This document shows positions 1-8,221 of a stretch of 64,000 nucleotides of DNA, in pieces. The DNA lies in the NCBI RefSeq assembly GCF_020687685.1, contig NZ_JAJEWM010000001.1:1798001-1862000 (forward strand). Reading direction: 5' to 3'. A model generated the notes under the pieces. It was not told the origin of the DNA, made no database searches, and was given only the letters and a program-made list of their open reading frames with translations. The stretch comes from Tessaracoccus sp. OS52 (GTDB lineage Bacteria > Actinomycetota > Actinomycetes > Propionibacteriales > Propionibacteriaceae). The position numbers and the translations under genes are program-made. Position 1 is the stretch's first letter, and each line of letters starts with the position of its first letter.

Positions 1-759
1 CGCGGCCGGAGCGGCCGCCTCCTCGGGGGCGTCGATCTGCGCTCGAGCGGCCGGGCCGCCGGTGAGCTGGGCCTTCATGGCAGCCAGTTCGTTCTCGACC
101 GAGGAGTCGGAGGCGAGCGCATCCAGTTCGCGCGTGATGTCGTCGCGCGTGGACCCCGTGGGATCCTCCAGTGCGCCGGAGGCGAGCAGTTCGTCGACGG
201 CAGAGGCCCGCGCCTGCAGTTGCAGGGTCTTGTCCTCGGCGCGCTGGATGGCCAGCCCGACGTCGCCCATCTCCTCGGAGATGCCGGTGAACGCCTCGTT
301 GATGCGCGTCTGGGCCTCCGCGGCCGAGTAGGTGGCCTTGATGGTCTCCTTGCGGGTGCGGAAGGCGTCCACCTTGGCCTGCAGCCGCGAACTCGCACGA
401 ACCAGCTTCTCCTCCTCACCCTGCAGGGCGGCGTGCTGGGTCTGGAGGTCGGCCAGCTGGGTCTGGAGTCCGCTCTTGCGGGTCAGCGCCTCACGCGCCA
501 GGTCCTCGCGGTTGGCCTCGAGGGCCCGCTGCGCCTGGACCTGCAGCTTCTCGACCTCCTGGTTCATCTTCTGGGCCTGCAGCTCGACGCGCTTCCGGCT
601 CGTCGCGACGTCGGCGACTCCCCGGCGTACGTGCTGCAGCAGGTCCAGCTGACGCTGGTAGGAGTAGTCGAGCGTTTCCCGCGGATCTTCGTACTTGTCC
701 AGTACCTTGGTCGTCTTGGTTTTGAACATCAAGGCGATTCGTTCAAAGATGCCTGCCAC
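1..759 (-). CDS. pspA: PspA/IM30 family phage shock protein (3' end outside window)
   Basis: 253 codons are visible from a GTG at 759; the C-terminus lies beyond the left edge. The start fits a GGAGGG ribosome binding site six bases upstream. The N-terminus (MAGIFERIALMFKTK) is the amphipathic helix typical of PspA/IM30/Vipp1 proteins, followed by a long charged coiled coil rich in Gln, Glu and Arg and an Ala/Pro-rich tail. There is no signal peptide or membrane segment. Family role: an ESCRT-III-like peripheral membrane protein that assembles on the inner face of a stressed cytoplasmic membrane. It is divergent from the DUF3043 gene; the 138 bp between them holds both promoters. Confidence 0.9.
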   Translation of the reverse strand, partial: MAGIFERIALMFKTKTTKVLDKYEDPRETLDYSYQRQLDLLQHVRRGVADVATSRKRVELQAQKMNQEVEKLQVQAQRALEANREDLAREALTRKSGLQTQLADLQTQHAALQGEEEKLVRASSRLQAKVDAFRTRKETIKATYSAAEAQTRINEAFTGISEEMGDVGLAIQRAEDKTLQLQARASAVDELLASGALEDPTGSTRDDITRELDALASDSSVENELAAMKAQLTGGPAARAQIDAPEEAAAPAA

Positions 760-897
760 GGTTTTCCCTCCAGAGGTTTGTGTACGCACCAACGCTACCC
801 GGTGGGGCGGGCGGGCGCTTGGGATCCAACCCTGATTGAACCCCGGATCGGCATCAGCCCCTAGACTGGGGCCTTCTCAGGACAAAGGATTTTCGAA

Positions 898-1572
898 GTG
901 GGACTGTTTCGCCCGTACGAGCGCTCGACCGGCAAGGACACCGAACCCGGGGGGAAGGCCGCGGGCACCCGGATCTCAGCACTGACCCCGAAGCCGAAGG
1001 AACCGTCGCAGGAGGGACCCCGGGCGCCCGAGGCTGTGCAGTCACCAGCCTCGGCGTCCGAGAAGGTCGTCATCGCGCGGACACCGCAGCGCAAGGCCAC
1101 GCCCACCCGGACCCGGAGGCAGGCGGAGGCCGAGCGCATGGAGCGGCTGCACCCGAGCCTGACCCCCAAGGAACAGCGCAAGGCGGACCGGGCGGCCCGC
1201 GCCGACGCCCGGCTGCAGGCCTTCGACAAGCAGGAGAGCTCACCGGAGCGCCGGCTGCTCCGCGACTTCGTGGACTCCCGCTGGACCATCAACGAATTCA
1301 TGCTCCCGGCGATGATCCTCATCATGGCCGGCGTGATGTTCACCACCAACAACCTCGTGCTCAGTTCCACCATCGCCATGGGCCTGTGGCTGCTGATGGC
1401 CATGGCGGTGGTGAACACCTTCTTCATGTGGCGCAGCTTCAAGAAGGTCCTGGACGAACGCCTGCCCGGTACCGACAAGCGGGGCCTGCTCATGTACATG
1501 TTCAACCGGGCCCTGATGATGCGCCGCTTCCGCCGTCCCGCCCCCACCGTCGAGAGGGGCGGGTTCGAGTGA
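898..1572 (+). CDS. DUF3043 family membrane protein
   Basis: 224 aa from a GTG. The first ~110 residues are charged and Pro/Ala-rich. A DUF3043-type core follows, with two hydrophobic helices at about residues 137-155 and 160-180 and then a basic C-terminal tail. DUF3043 proteins are conserved in actinobacteria and have no assigned function. A TAGACT hexamer about 30 nt before the start is a likely -10 box, giving a short leader. The stop overlaps the start of the next gene (GTGA), so the two are probably translated together. Confidence 0.85.
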   Translation: MGLFRPYERSTGKDTEPGGKAAGTRISALTPKPKEPSQEGPRAPEAVQSPASASEKVVIARTPQRKATPTRTRRQAEAERMERLHPSLTPKEQRKADRAARADARLQAFDKQESSPERRLLRDFVDSRWTINEFMLPAMILIMAGVMFTTNNLVLSSTIAMGLWLLMAMAVVNTFFMWRSFKKVLDERLPGTDKRGLLMYMFNRALMMRRFRRPAPTVERGGFE

Positions 1573-1775
1573 GCTACCGCTGGCGGCCCGCGGCGGGCAG
1601 CTTCGACGTCGCCGAACTGGAGGCCGGCGGTCTGCTCCCCAGCTTCGACGAGCAGCGCCAGGCGGAGGAATGGCTGGGCTTGTTCTACACCGACCTGCAG
1701 GGCCGGGGCGTGGCCGAGGTGGGCCTCTACGAGGAGGACAGGCTCGTCTACGGGCCGATGTCGCTGGAGGCCTGA
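1569..1775 (+). CDS. Small conserved actinobacterial protein, unknown function
   Basis: 68 aa starting at the GTG that overlaps the DUF3043 stop codon. That coupling decides the start; the frame is open further upstream but only inside the DUF3043 gene. The product is acidic and soluble, without membrane segments or Cys motifs (begins VSYRWRPAAGSFDVAE). I do not recognise a named family. Its tight coupling to DUF3043 suggests a shared role. Its last 28 bases overlap the 3' end of the convergent gene. Confidence 0.7.
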   Translation: MSYRWRPAAGSFDVAELEAGGLLPSFDEQRQAEEWLGLFYTDLQGRGVAEVGLYEEDRLVYGPMSLEA

Positions 1776-2065
1776 TCCCGCTGGCCAAGTCCGGGCCGCA
1801 ACCCGGTGAAGGCCCCGAACGCGGCCGCCAGCACTCCCAGGCCGATGACGGTGGGGCCCTGCCCACGGGCCGCCGCAATCCGCTGCTCATAGCTCTGGAT
1901 GCGTTCGGTCTCGGTGTCCGTGGCGCTGTAGTAGTGGCAGACGTCGCCGGGGCGCATCTGCTCTCCCCGACAGGTGGCCGACGGCGCCACCATGGTGAGG
2001 ATCCCCCAGACGACCAGGGCGACTCCCCCGAGGACGAACGCCCACAAGCCGACATGCTTAATCAC
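1748..2065 (-). CDS. Small two-helix membrane protein, unknown function
   Basis: 105 aa from a GTG at 2065. Two hydrophobic helices (near residues 5-22 and 75-92) flank an extracytoplasmic loop with two Cys residues (ATCRGEQ and GDVCHYY) and a TETERIQSYEQR segment. The longer upstream open frame is antisense to pepA and was not used. The small size and paired Cys fit an envelope protein with a disulfide-linked loop. No function can be assigned. It is divergent from pepA, with 55 bp between the starts. Confidence 0.65.
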   Translation of the reverse strand: MIKHVGLWAFVLGGVALVVWGILTMVAPSATCRGEQMRPGDVCHYYSATDTETERIQSYEQRIAAARGQGPTVIGLGVLAAAFGAFTGLRPGLGQRDQASSDIGP

Positions 2066-2120
2066 GACGAGCAGGCTACCCCGGTGCCTCGCGGCGCCGC
2101 GAATGAGTAGGCTGGCGGTC

Positions 2121-3620
2121 GTGAATCGAACGAAGCCAGACCTCAAGCTGTCCGCCGCCATCGAGGGGTCCGCCGACGTCGTGGTCCTCGGTCTCGCCGA
2201 CGTCGCTGGCCGCCCGACGCTGGTCGGTTCCACGCCCGAACTGGAGAAGGCCGCGCGCCGGACCCTGCCGACCAGGATCACCGAACTCGCGGTCGCGCTC
2301 GGAGCCAGCACCACGCTGGGCAGCACGGTCGTCCTGCCACCCTGCCCCCAGCGCATCGTCGTCGTCGGCCTCGGGGATGCCGACGTCACGCCCGACCGGC
2401 TGCGACGTGCACTCGGATCCGCCTTGCGCACGGTGGCAGACCAGCCCGGCGCTGAGGGACTCACCGTCTCGATCTCGCTCGACATCAGTGATCCCGAACT
2501 GGTCCAGGCCGCAGCCGAGGGAGCCGCGCTCGGCGCCTACTCGATGGCACGCCTGAGCCGCGAGGGCGCCGTCGCGAAGGTGGCCGGAATCGGCATCGTC
2601 GCACCCGGAGGCGGCGCCCTGAAGAGCGCGCTGCAGACCGCTTCGGTGCTGGTGGAGGCGGTCTACCAGGCACGCGACTGGGTCAACCTCCCCGGCAACC
2701 TCCTGTATCCGGAGACGTTCGCGGAGGAGGCTCGAGCGGCGCTGCGGGACCAGCGGGTGTCGGTGGAGGTGCTGGACGAGAAGGCGTTGGAGAAGGGCGG
2801 CTACGGCGGGATCCTGGCCGTGGGCGGCGGCTCCGTCCACAAGCCCCGGCTGGTGCGCATGCAGTATGCCCCACGCGGTGCCAGGCGGCACCTGGCGCTG
2901 GTGGGCAAGGGAATCACCTTCGACTCCGGTGGCCTGGACATCAAACCGGCGGGGCAGATGGCGGGCATGAAGTACGACATGGCCGGCGCCGCCGCGGTCA
3001 TCACGGCTGTTCGCGCAATCTCCGCACTCGGCCTGCGGATCAAGGTCACGGGGTACGCAGCCATGGCCGAGAACATGCCATCGGGCAGTTCGTACCGCTC
3101 CGGCGACGTCATGACGATGTTCGACGGCCAGACGGTGGAGAACTACAACACCGACGCCGAGGGAAGGCTCGTCATGGCCGACGCCATCGCCCGTGCCGCA
3201 CTGGACCAGCCCGACCTCGTCGTCGACGTTGCCACGCTCACGGGCGCGTGCATGGTGGCGCTGGGAGTGCGCATGGGCGGTCTGATGGCGTCCGACGACG
3301 ACACCGCTGACCGGGTGCTGGACGCGGCCGAGGCCGCTGGTGAGGAGTTCTGGCAACTGCCGGTGACCGATGACATCCGCGAGCAGCTGAAGTCCGACAT
3401 CGCCGACTTCCGCTCGGGCGGCAAGAACCGCTACGGAGGAGCCCTGCACGCCGCAGCGTTCCTGCAGCGGTTCGTGCCCGAGGGGATCGCCTGGGCGCAC
3501 CTGGACATCGCCGGGCCGGCCAACAACGGCGACACTCCGCACGGTTTCACCCCGAAGGGCGGCACCGGGGTGGCGGTCCGCACCCTGGTGGCGCTGGCGA
3601 GCCAGCTGGCCGATCAGTAG
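2121..3620 (+). CDS. pepA: Leucyl aminopeptidase (M17 family)
   Basis: 499 aa cytosolic metallopeptidase that removes N-terminal amino acids from peptides. M17 metal and catalytic motifs are intact: GKGITFDSGG near residue 261 and NTDAEGR near residue 342. The N-terminal macro-like domain is also present. I chose the GTG at 2121 because a TAGGCT -10-like box lies seven bases before it, the leaderless arrangement seen at many genes here; an ATG 17 bases upstream is the alternative. It corresponds to pepB (Rv2213) in the syntenic M. tuberculosis block that also holds the dlaT, lipB, lipA and gln genes. Confidence 0.93.
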   Translation: MNRTKPDLKLSAAIEGSADVVVLGLADVAGRPTLVGSTPELEKAARRTLPTRITELAVALGASTTLGSTVVLPPCPQRIVVVGLGDADVTPDRLRRALGSALRTVADQPGAEGLTVSISLDISDPELVQAAAEGAALGAYSMARLSREGAVAKVAGIGIVAPGGGALKSALQTASVLVEAVYQARDWVNLPGNLLYPETFAEEARAALRDQRVSVEVLDEKALEKGGYGGILAVGGGSVHKPRLVRMQYAPRGARRHLALVGKGITFDSGGLDIKPAGQMAGMKYDMAGAAAVITAVRAISALGLRIKVTGYAAMAENMPSGSSYRSGDVMTMFDGQTVENYNTDAEGRLVMADAIARAALDQPDLVVDVATLTGACMVALGVRMGGLMASDDDTADRVLDAAEAAGEEFWQLPVTDDIREQLKSDIADFRSGGKNRYGGALHAAAFLQRFVPEGIAWAHLDIAGPANNGDTPHGFTPKGGTGVAVRTLVALASQLADQ

Positions 3621-3952
3621 ATGATGCGACGGGCGGCGCGGCGCTTGTCCGCTCCGTAGTCCCGCATGCGCTGGGGATAGGGCACGACGCCGGCATCGTA
3701 GGCCGGCAGGCCATGCGCGGCGGCGAAGTCGTAACCGTAGTCCACCGACGGGATGGCCCTGCGTGTGGACTCACCGTCGGCGGCCACCAGCAGGATCGAG
3801 GGCTTGTTGAAGCTGGTGGGTTGTTCCAGCCACGCCTCGACGCCGCGGCGGCTCCGCACGAACTCAGACAGATGCTCCCGCAGGCCGTCCGGGACCTCGC
3901 GGGACTCGCGCGCAACCTGCGCCTGTTGTTTGCGCCTCCTGAACCAGCCCAC
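3614..3952 (-). CDS. Conserved actinobacterial protein of unknown function
   Basis: 112 aa from a GTG at 3952. A basic N-terminus (MGWFRRRKQQ) is followed by a segment reading PTSFNKPSILLVAADGEST, then a Tyr/Arg-rich C-terminus. From memory, proteins of this kind lie next to leucyl aminopeptidase genes in actinobacteria and are sometimes labelled oxidoreductases, but no cofactor motif is visible. Its 3' end overlaps that of the convergent pepA by seven bases. Function unknown. Confidence 0.7.
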   Translation of the reverse strand: MGWFRRRKQQAQVARESREVPDGLREHLSEFVRSRRGVEAWLEQPTSFNKPSILLVAADGESTRRAIPSVDYGYDFAAAHGLPAYDAGVVPYPQRMRDYGADKRRAARRIIY

Positions 3953-3973
3953 GCAGCAAGTATGCCCGCTGGC

Positions 3974-4795
3974 TCACACGCCGGTGGCGGGCAGGCCCGG
4001 TCCCGCGGCAGGGCGCGGCGCACTCGTGGTGGCACTGGCCGTGGCGCTGGGCGTGGCTGTCGCCGTCGCAGAGGCCGTCACTGTGGGCGATGCGCTCGGG
4101 GTGACCGTCTCCGAGGGCGTGGGAGACGGGGTCGGAGTCGGGGTCGGCTCACCACAGATGTAGAGCTGCGCGAGGACAAGCTGTTCCCCACCCACCACAT
4201 CCAGGTCATAGGTCCCGCACTCGAGCTCGGCCGGGAAGGTGACGTCGGCGCTGGCGCTGTAGTCCGCGCCCGACACCCCGAGCGGGGCACTGAACAACAG
4301 TTCCGTGCCGTCCTCGGGGTAGAGCTCCAGACCCACGGACACCCCGGGCTCGAAGTCCCCGGCGGTGATGGTGACCGGTTCTCCCGCGTAGAACTCCGGC
4401 GGGACGGCATCGATCCAGCTCCCGAAGACGTAGGTGGAGTCCGAGGCCGTGGTCTCGGCCTCCGCCGAGCCCTCGGCGGGCGTGCAGGTGGCTGAGTAGC
4501 TGACCGTCGACCCGGGGGCCAGTTCTTCGTAGGGCAGGGGCGTGACCATGGGGAGGGTGCCCTCCGCGACGGTGATGGTCTCGTCCTCCACGCCGCCCGT
4601 GATCGTCAGCGTCGCCCCGACGGAGCATCCTGCGATCGTGAGCTGGGCGACACCCCCTGGCAGCACGTAGTCCGCGTCGACCTCCACGGTCACCGGAGCG
4701 GCGCTGGCGACCATGGTCGAGCCCAGGAACGCGAGGGACGCGGTCAGGGCAGTGGCCGCGGCCAGCACTCCCGCCTTCTTCATTGAGGTCTTCAC
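3974..4795 (-). CDS. Secreted envelope protein ending in LPATGV
   Basis: 273 aa from a GTG at 4795 preceded by GGAG; an ATG four codons later is also possible. A classical signal peptide (basic start, hydrophobic core, VASAAP cleavage region) leads into two beta-rich, Ig-like segments with paired Cys residues. A Pro/Thr/Ser spacer (repeated TPTPTPSPTP, ATATATPSAT) follows, and the protein ends LPATGV. The LPXTG motif is at the very C-terminus: the hydrophobic helix and basic tail required for sortase sorting are missing. The product may therefore be secreted rather than anchored, or the gene may be 3'-truncated. Confidence 0.8.
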   Translation of the reverse strand: MKTSMKKAGVLAAATALTASLAFLGSTMVASAAPVTVEVDADYVLPGGVAQLTIAGCSVGATLTITGGVEDETITVAEGTLPMVTPLPYEELAPGSTVSYSATCTPAEGSAEAETTASDSTYVFGSWIDAVPPEFYAGEPVTITAGDFEPGVSVGLELYPEDGTELLFSAPLGVSGADYSASADVTFPAELECGTYDLDVVGGEQLVLAQLYICGEPTPTPTPSPTPSETVTPSASPTVTASATATATPSATASATTSAPRPAAGPGLPATGV

Positions 4796-4888
4796 GGTGC
4801 GCTCCACATTTTCCGGGGGTCTGCTTCTCCCGCGCACTCTAGTGCACGCCCGGGCAAGCATCACAAAAGACCTGACAGACTGGACGCC

Positions 4889-6286
4889 ATGAACAAGACC
4901 CGCGACGTCGCCATCCTGGGAGCCGGCTCGGCAGGCTACGCAACCGCACTGCGCTCGGCGCAGCTCGGACTCGACGTCGTGATGGTGGACCCCGGCCCGG
5001 TCGGTGGCACCTGCCTGCACCGCGGATGCATCCCGACGAAGGCTTGGTTGCACGCCGCCGAGATCCGCCAGAGCGTGCTCAGCGCCTCCGCCTTCGGCAT
5101 CTCCGCGCAGGGCGGCGACGTCGACGCCAAGGGTGTCAGGGACTACGCGGGACACGTCGTCGCCAGCCTCCACAAGGGCCTGGAGGGCCTGCTGCGTTCC
5201 CGCAAGGTGGAGGTGCTGCCGGTGGCCGGGCGGTTGGTCCTGGACGAACGTGGACCCGGGATCGAGGCCGACGGCGCCGTGGTCCGGGCGCGCAACGTCG
5301 TGGTCGCCACCGGCGCCGAACCAATCACCCTCGGTCTGGCCGTGGACGGCACCCGGGTGCTCACCAGCGAGCACGCGCTCGGCCTCGAGACCCTGCCCAA
5401 GCGGGCGGTGGTCGTCGGCGGCGGGGTGATCGGCGTGGAGTTCGCATCCCTGTGGGCGGATCTCGGGGTCCACGTGACTCTCGTCGAGGCCACGGACCGC
5501 CTGCTGCCAGGTGAGGAGCCCGATTTCGGAGCGATCCTCGCCCGGCAGCTCGGTCGCCGCGGCGTGGAGGTGATCCTGGGCGCGGCAGTTGAAGAGGTCG
5601 AGCACACCGAAACGGGGGTGCTCGTACAGCTCGGTGGCAACGCCGTCGAAGCCGAACTGGTGCTGGTCGCGGTCGGACGCCGGCCGAACGTCGCCCCCGT
5701 CGCCCACGCGGGCCTGCGACTCGACGGTGCCCACATCGCAGTCGACGACCACCTGGAGACCTCGGCGCGAGGCGTCTACGCCGTCGGCGACGTGGTTGCC
5801 GGACCGCAGTTGGCCCATCGCGGCTACGCGCACGGCATGTTCGTCGCCGAGCGGATCGCCCACCTCCACGGCAGGCACCCCGGGAGTCCCACCCTTCCGG
5901 CGGACCGCGACATCGCCAGGATCACCTACTCCTCGCCACAGGTCGCCTCCGTCGGGCTCACCAGCGCCGAGGCCCGCGAACGAGGCCCGGTGGAGGTGGC
6001 GGACTTCCACCTCCGCGGGAACGGCAGGGCTCTGATCCTGCGCCCGCCGGGCGAAAAGGAGCCGGGTCTCGTGCGGATCATCCGCCGCCCGGGTGGCGAG
6101 ATCGTCGGGGTCCATGCGATCGGCGACGGCGTGGCCGAACTCATCGCCGAGGGCGCCCTGCTGGTCAACTGGCAGGCCACCCCGGAGGACCTGCGCGACC
6201 TGGTCCACCCACACCCCACCCTGGGGGAGGCGCTGGGCGAGGCGAACCTCCAGCTGGCGGGCGCCGCGCTGCACATGCACGGCTAG
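4889..6286 (+). CDS. lpdA: Dihydrolipoyl dehydrogenase (E3)
   Basis: 465 aa flavoprotein that reoxidises dihydrolipoamide on 2-oxoacid dehydrogenase complexes and the glycine cleavage system, passing electrons to NAD+. Visible motifs are the N-terminal FAD-binding GAGSAGYAT, the redox-active Cys42-Cys47 pair (GGTCLHRGCIPT), the NAD-binding VVVGGGVIGVEFAS and the C-terminal HPHPTLGE carrying the active-site His-Glu pair. Length is normal for E3. It lies 56 bp upstream of the E2 gene in the same direction, so the pair probably forms an operon serving one complex. Confidence 0.95.
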   Translation: MNKTRDVAILGAGSAGYATALRSAQLGLDVVMVDPGPVGGTCLHRGCIPTKAWLHAAEIRQSVLSASAFGISAQGGDVDAKGVRDYAGHVVASLHKGLEGLLRSRKVEVLPVAGRLVLDERGPGIEADGAVVRARNVVVATGAEPITLGLAVDGTRVLTSEHALGLETLPKRAVVVGGGVIGVEFASLWADLGVHVTLVEATDRLLPGEEPDFGAILARQLGRRGVEVILGAAVEEVEHTETGVLVQLGGNAVEAELVLVAVGRRPNVAPVAHAGLRLDGAHIAVDDHLETSARGVYAVGDVVAGPQLAHRGYAHGMFVAERIAHLHGRHPGSPTLPADRDIARITYSSPQVASVGLTSAEARERGPVEVADFHLRGNGRALILRPPGEKEPGLVRIIRRPGGEIVGVHAIGDGVAELIAEGALLVNWQATPEDLRDLVHPHPTLGEALGEANLQLAGAALHMHG

Positions 6287-6342
6287 GGCGGGCTAGTCTA
6301 GGGGGCGGAATAGACAAAGCTCAGCGAAGGAGCCACATACCC

Positions 6343-8166
6343 ATGTCCACCGAAGTAAGCCTGCCGGCACTGGGCGAGTCCGTCACCGAAGGCACCATCT
6401 CCCGCTGGCTGAAGGCCGTGGGGGACACCGTCGAGGTCGACGAGCCGCTGCTCGAGGTCTCAACGGACAAGGTCGACACCGAGATCCCCTCCCCCGTCGC
6501 CGGGGTGCTGCTGGAGATCCGGTTCGAGGAGGACGACGTCGCCCAGGTGGGAGACGTGCTCGCTGTTGTCGGCGACGCCGACGAAGCCGGTGGCTCCGAT
6601 GCCGGCGGCGACACCGCCGGCCAGGAAGAGGCCGCAGCCCAGCCCCAGGAGGAGCCGGCCCCCGCTCAGGAGGCACCAGCACCGCAGGCCGCCGTCGAGG
6701 AGGAGCCGCTCCAGGAGGCATCCGCCCAGGAGGAGCCCGCCTCCGAGGCACCCGCCCCGCAGGCTTCGGCCGCGGCGACGGGAACCGAGGTCACGCTGCC
6801 CGCGTTGGGTGAGTCCGTGACTGAGGGCACCATCTCGCGCTGGCTCAAGGCCGTCGGGGACACCGTCGAGGTGGACGAACCGCTGCTCGAGGTCTCAACC
6901 GACAAGGTCGACACCGAGATCCCCTCCCCCGTCGCCGGAACCCTTCTCGAGGTCCGCTTCGCCGAGGACGACGTCGCGCAGGTCGGCGACGTGCTGGCAG
7001 TGGTGGGTGAGGCGGCCGCCGAGGGCGCTGCTCCCGAACCCGCTCCCGAGCCGGAGCCCGCTCCCGAACCGGAGCCCGCACCCGAGCCCGAGCCGGAGCC
7101 CGAGCCCGTCAAGGAGACCCCCGCCCCCCAGGCCGAGGAGAAGAAGCCCGAGCCGAAGCCCGAGCAGTCGGAGGCCGTCAAGGCGGCTGTGGCACGCCGG
7201 GCGGCCGAGTCGGAGGGTGACGCCACCTACGTGACGCCCCTGGTGCGCAAGCTGGCCACCGAGCACGGCGTCGACCTCGCACAGCTCCAGGGCACCGGTG
7301 TCGGTGGGCGCATCCGCAAGCAGGACGTCCTCGCCGCGGCCGAGGAGGCCAAGCGTGCGGCCGAGGCGCCGAAGGCCGCGCCTGCCGCCGCTCCAGCAGC
7401 CGGCGCGGCGAAGCCCGCAGCCGCTCCCGCCGCCGCCCCGCAGGTCAGGGGCACGACGGAGAAGCTGAGCCGCATGCGCAAGGTGATCGCCTCGCGCATG
7501 ATGGAATCGCTCCACAACTCCGCGCAGCTGACGGCCACCGTCGAGGTGGACCTGACCTCGATCAGCCACATCCGTGCCGCGGTCAAGGAGGACTTCAAGA
7601 AGCGCGAGGGCGCCTCGCTGTCCTACCTGCCGTTCATCATGGCGGCCACCATCGAGGCGCTCAAGCAGTTCCCCGTCCTGAACGCCACCATCGACACCGA
7701 AGCGGGCACAGTGACCTACGCCGACGGCGAGCACATCGGTCTCGCCGTCGACACCGAGCGGGGTCTCATGGTCCCGGTGATCAAGGACGCCGGTGACCTG
7801 AACGTCACCGGCCTGGCCAAGAAGATCGCCGACCTTGCCAAGCGCACCCGGGACTCCAAGGTCGGACCGGACGAGCTCTCGGGTGGCACCTTCACCATCA
7901 CCAACTACGGCTCGGCCGGAACCTTGTTCGACACCCCCATACTCAACATGCCCGAGGTGGGCATCCTGGGCACCGGTGCGCTGACCAAGCGCCCGGTGGT
8001 CGTGGTGGACAAGTTCGGGGGCCAGACCATCGCCATCCGGGACATGATGTACATCTCCCTCAGCTACGACCACCGACTCGTCGACGGCGCGGTGGCGGCA
8101 CGCTTCCTGAGCGCGGTCAAGGAGCGGCTCGAGGAGGGCGACTTCGGGGGCGAGTTCGGCCTCTGA
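6343..8166 (+). CDS. sucB: 2-oxoacid dehydrogenase E2, dihydrolipoamide acyltransferase (two lipoyl domains)
   Basis: 607 aa. Order: lipoyl domain 1 (lipoyl Lys43 in STDKVDTEIPS), Ala/Glu/Pro-rich linker, near-identical lipoyl domain 2 (Lys188), a long EPEPAPEP linker, peripheral-subunit-binding domain (YVTPLVRKLATEHGVDL), second Ala/Pro linker, and catalytic acyltransferase domain with the SYDHRLVDG active-site motif. It moves acyl groups from E1 to CoA. In mycobacteria the homologue DlaT (Rv2215) serves pyruvate dehydrogenase and peroxynitrite reductase, so substrate assignment (2-oxoglutarate or pyruvate) is open. lipB and lipA, which install lipoate on it, are 3.5 kb downstream. Confidence 0.93.
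   Translation: MSTEVSLPALGESVTEGTISRWLKAVGDTVEVDEPLLEVSTDKVDTEIPSPVAGVLLEIRFEEDDVAQVGDVLAVVGDADEAGGSDAGGDTAGQEEAAAQPQEEPAPAQEAPAPQAAVEEEPLQEASAQEEPASEAPAPQASAAATGTEVTLPALGESVTEGTISRWLKAVGDTVEVDEPLLEVSTDKVDTEIPSPVAGTLLEVRFAEDDVAQVGDVLAVVGEAAAEGAAPEPAPEPEPAPEPEPAPEPEPEPEPVKETPAPQAEEKKPEPKPEQSEAVKAAVARRAAESEGDATYVTPLVRKLATEHGVDLAQLQGTGVGGRIRKQDVLAAAEEAKRAAEAPKAAPAAAPAAGAAKPAAAPAAAPQVRGTTEKLSRMRKVIASRMMESLHNSAQLTATVEVDLTSISHIRAAVKEDFKKREGASLSYLPFIMAATIEALKQFPVLNATIDTEAGTVTYADGEHIGLAVDTERGLMVPVIKDAGDLNVTGLAKKIADLAKRTRDSKVGPDELSGGTFTITNYGSAGTLFDTPILNMPEVGILGTGALTKRPVVVVDKFGGQTIAIRDMMYISLSYDHRLVDGAVAARFLSAVKERLEEGDFGGEFGL
6349..7007. repeat. Intragenic duplication of the lipoyl domain in sucB
   Basis: Bases from about 6349-6572 and 6784-7007 encode two lipoyl domains that are almost identical in protein and largely identical in DNA. 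The stretch around the lipoylated Lys, including the CCCTCCCCCGTCGCCGG run, matches nearly base for base, including many wobble positions. Two or three lipoyl domains are normal in E2 proteins. The high DNA identity suggests recent duplication or gene conversion. Confidence 0.8.
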
Positions 8167-8182
8167 GGCGAAGCAGCAACCG

Positions 8183-8221
8183 CAGGAGGCGGCAGCCGGT
8201 CAGTCCGGCTGCCGCCTCCTG
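8183..8221. terminator. Bidirectional hairpin terminator between sucB and rarD
   Basis: A perfect inverted repeat with a 17-bp stem (CAGGAGGCGGCAGCCGG and its complement) and a five-base loop begins 16 bases after the sucB stop. The stop codon of the convergent rarD lies at the loop. A short T run follows on the + strand. It probably stops transcription from both sides. Confidence 0.85.

Noticed and set aside
3800-3973. Hydrophobic and Arg-rich continuation of the LPATG protein in another frame (ILAAWAG, then NNRRRLR)
   Set aside because: It resembles a sorting tail after a frameshift, but it is weakly hydrophobic and overlaps the start of a conserved gene, so I kept it only as a possibility.
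3974-6280. 768-codon minus-strand frame joining the LPATG protein to antisense of lpdA
   Set aside because: Only the part from 4795 downward has a ribosome binding site and signal peptide; the rest is antisense to lpdA.
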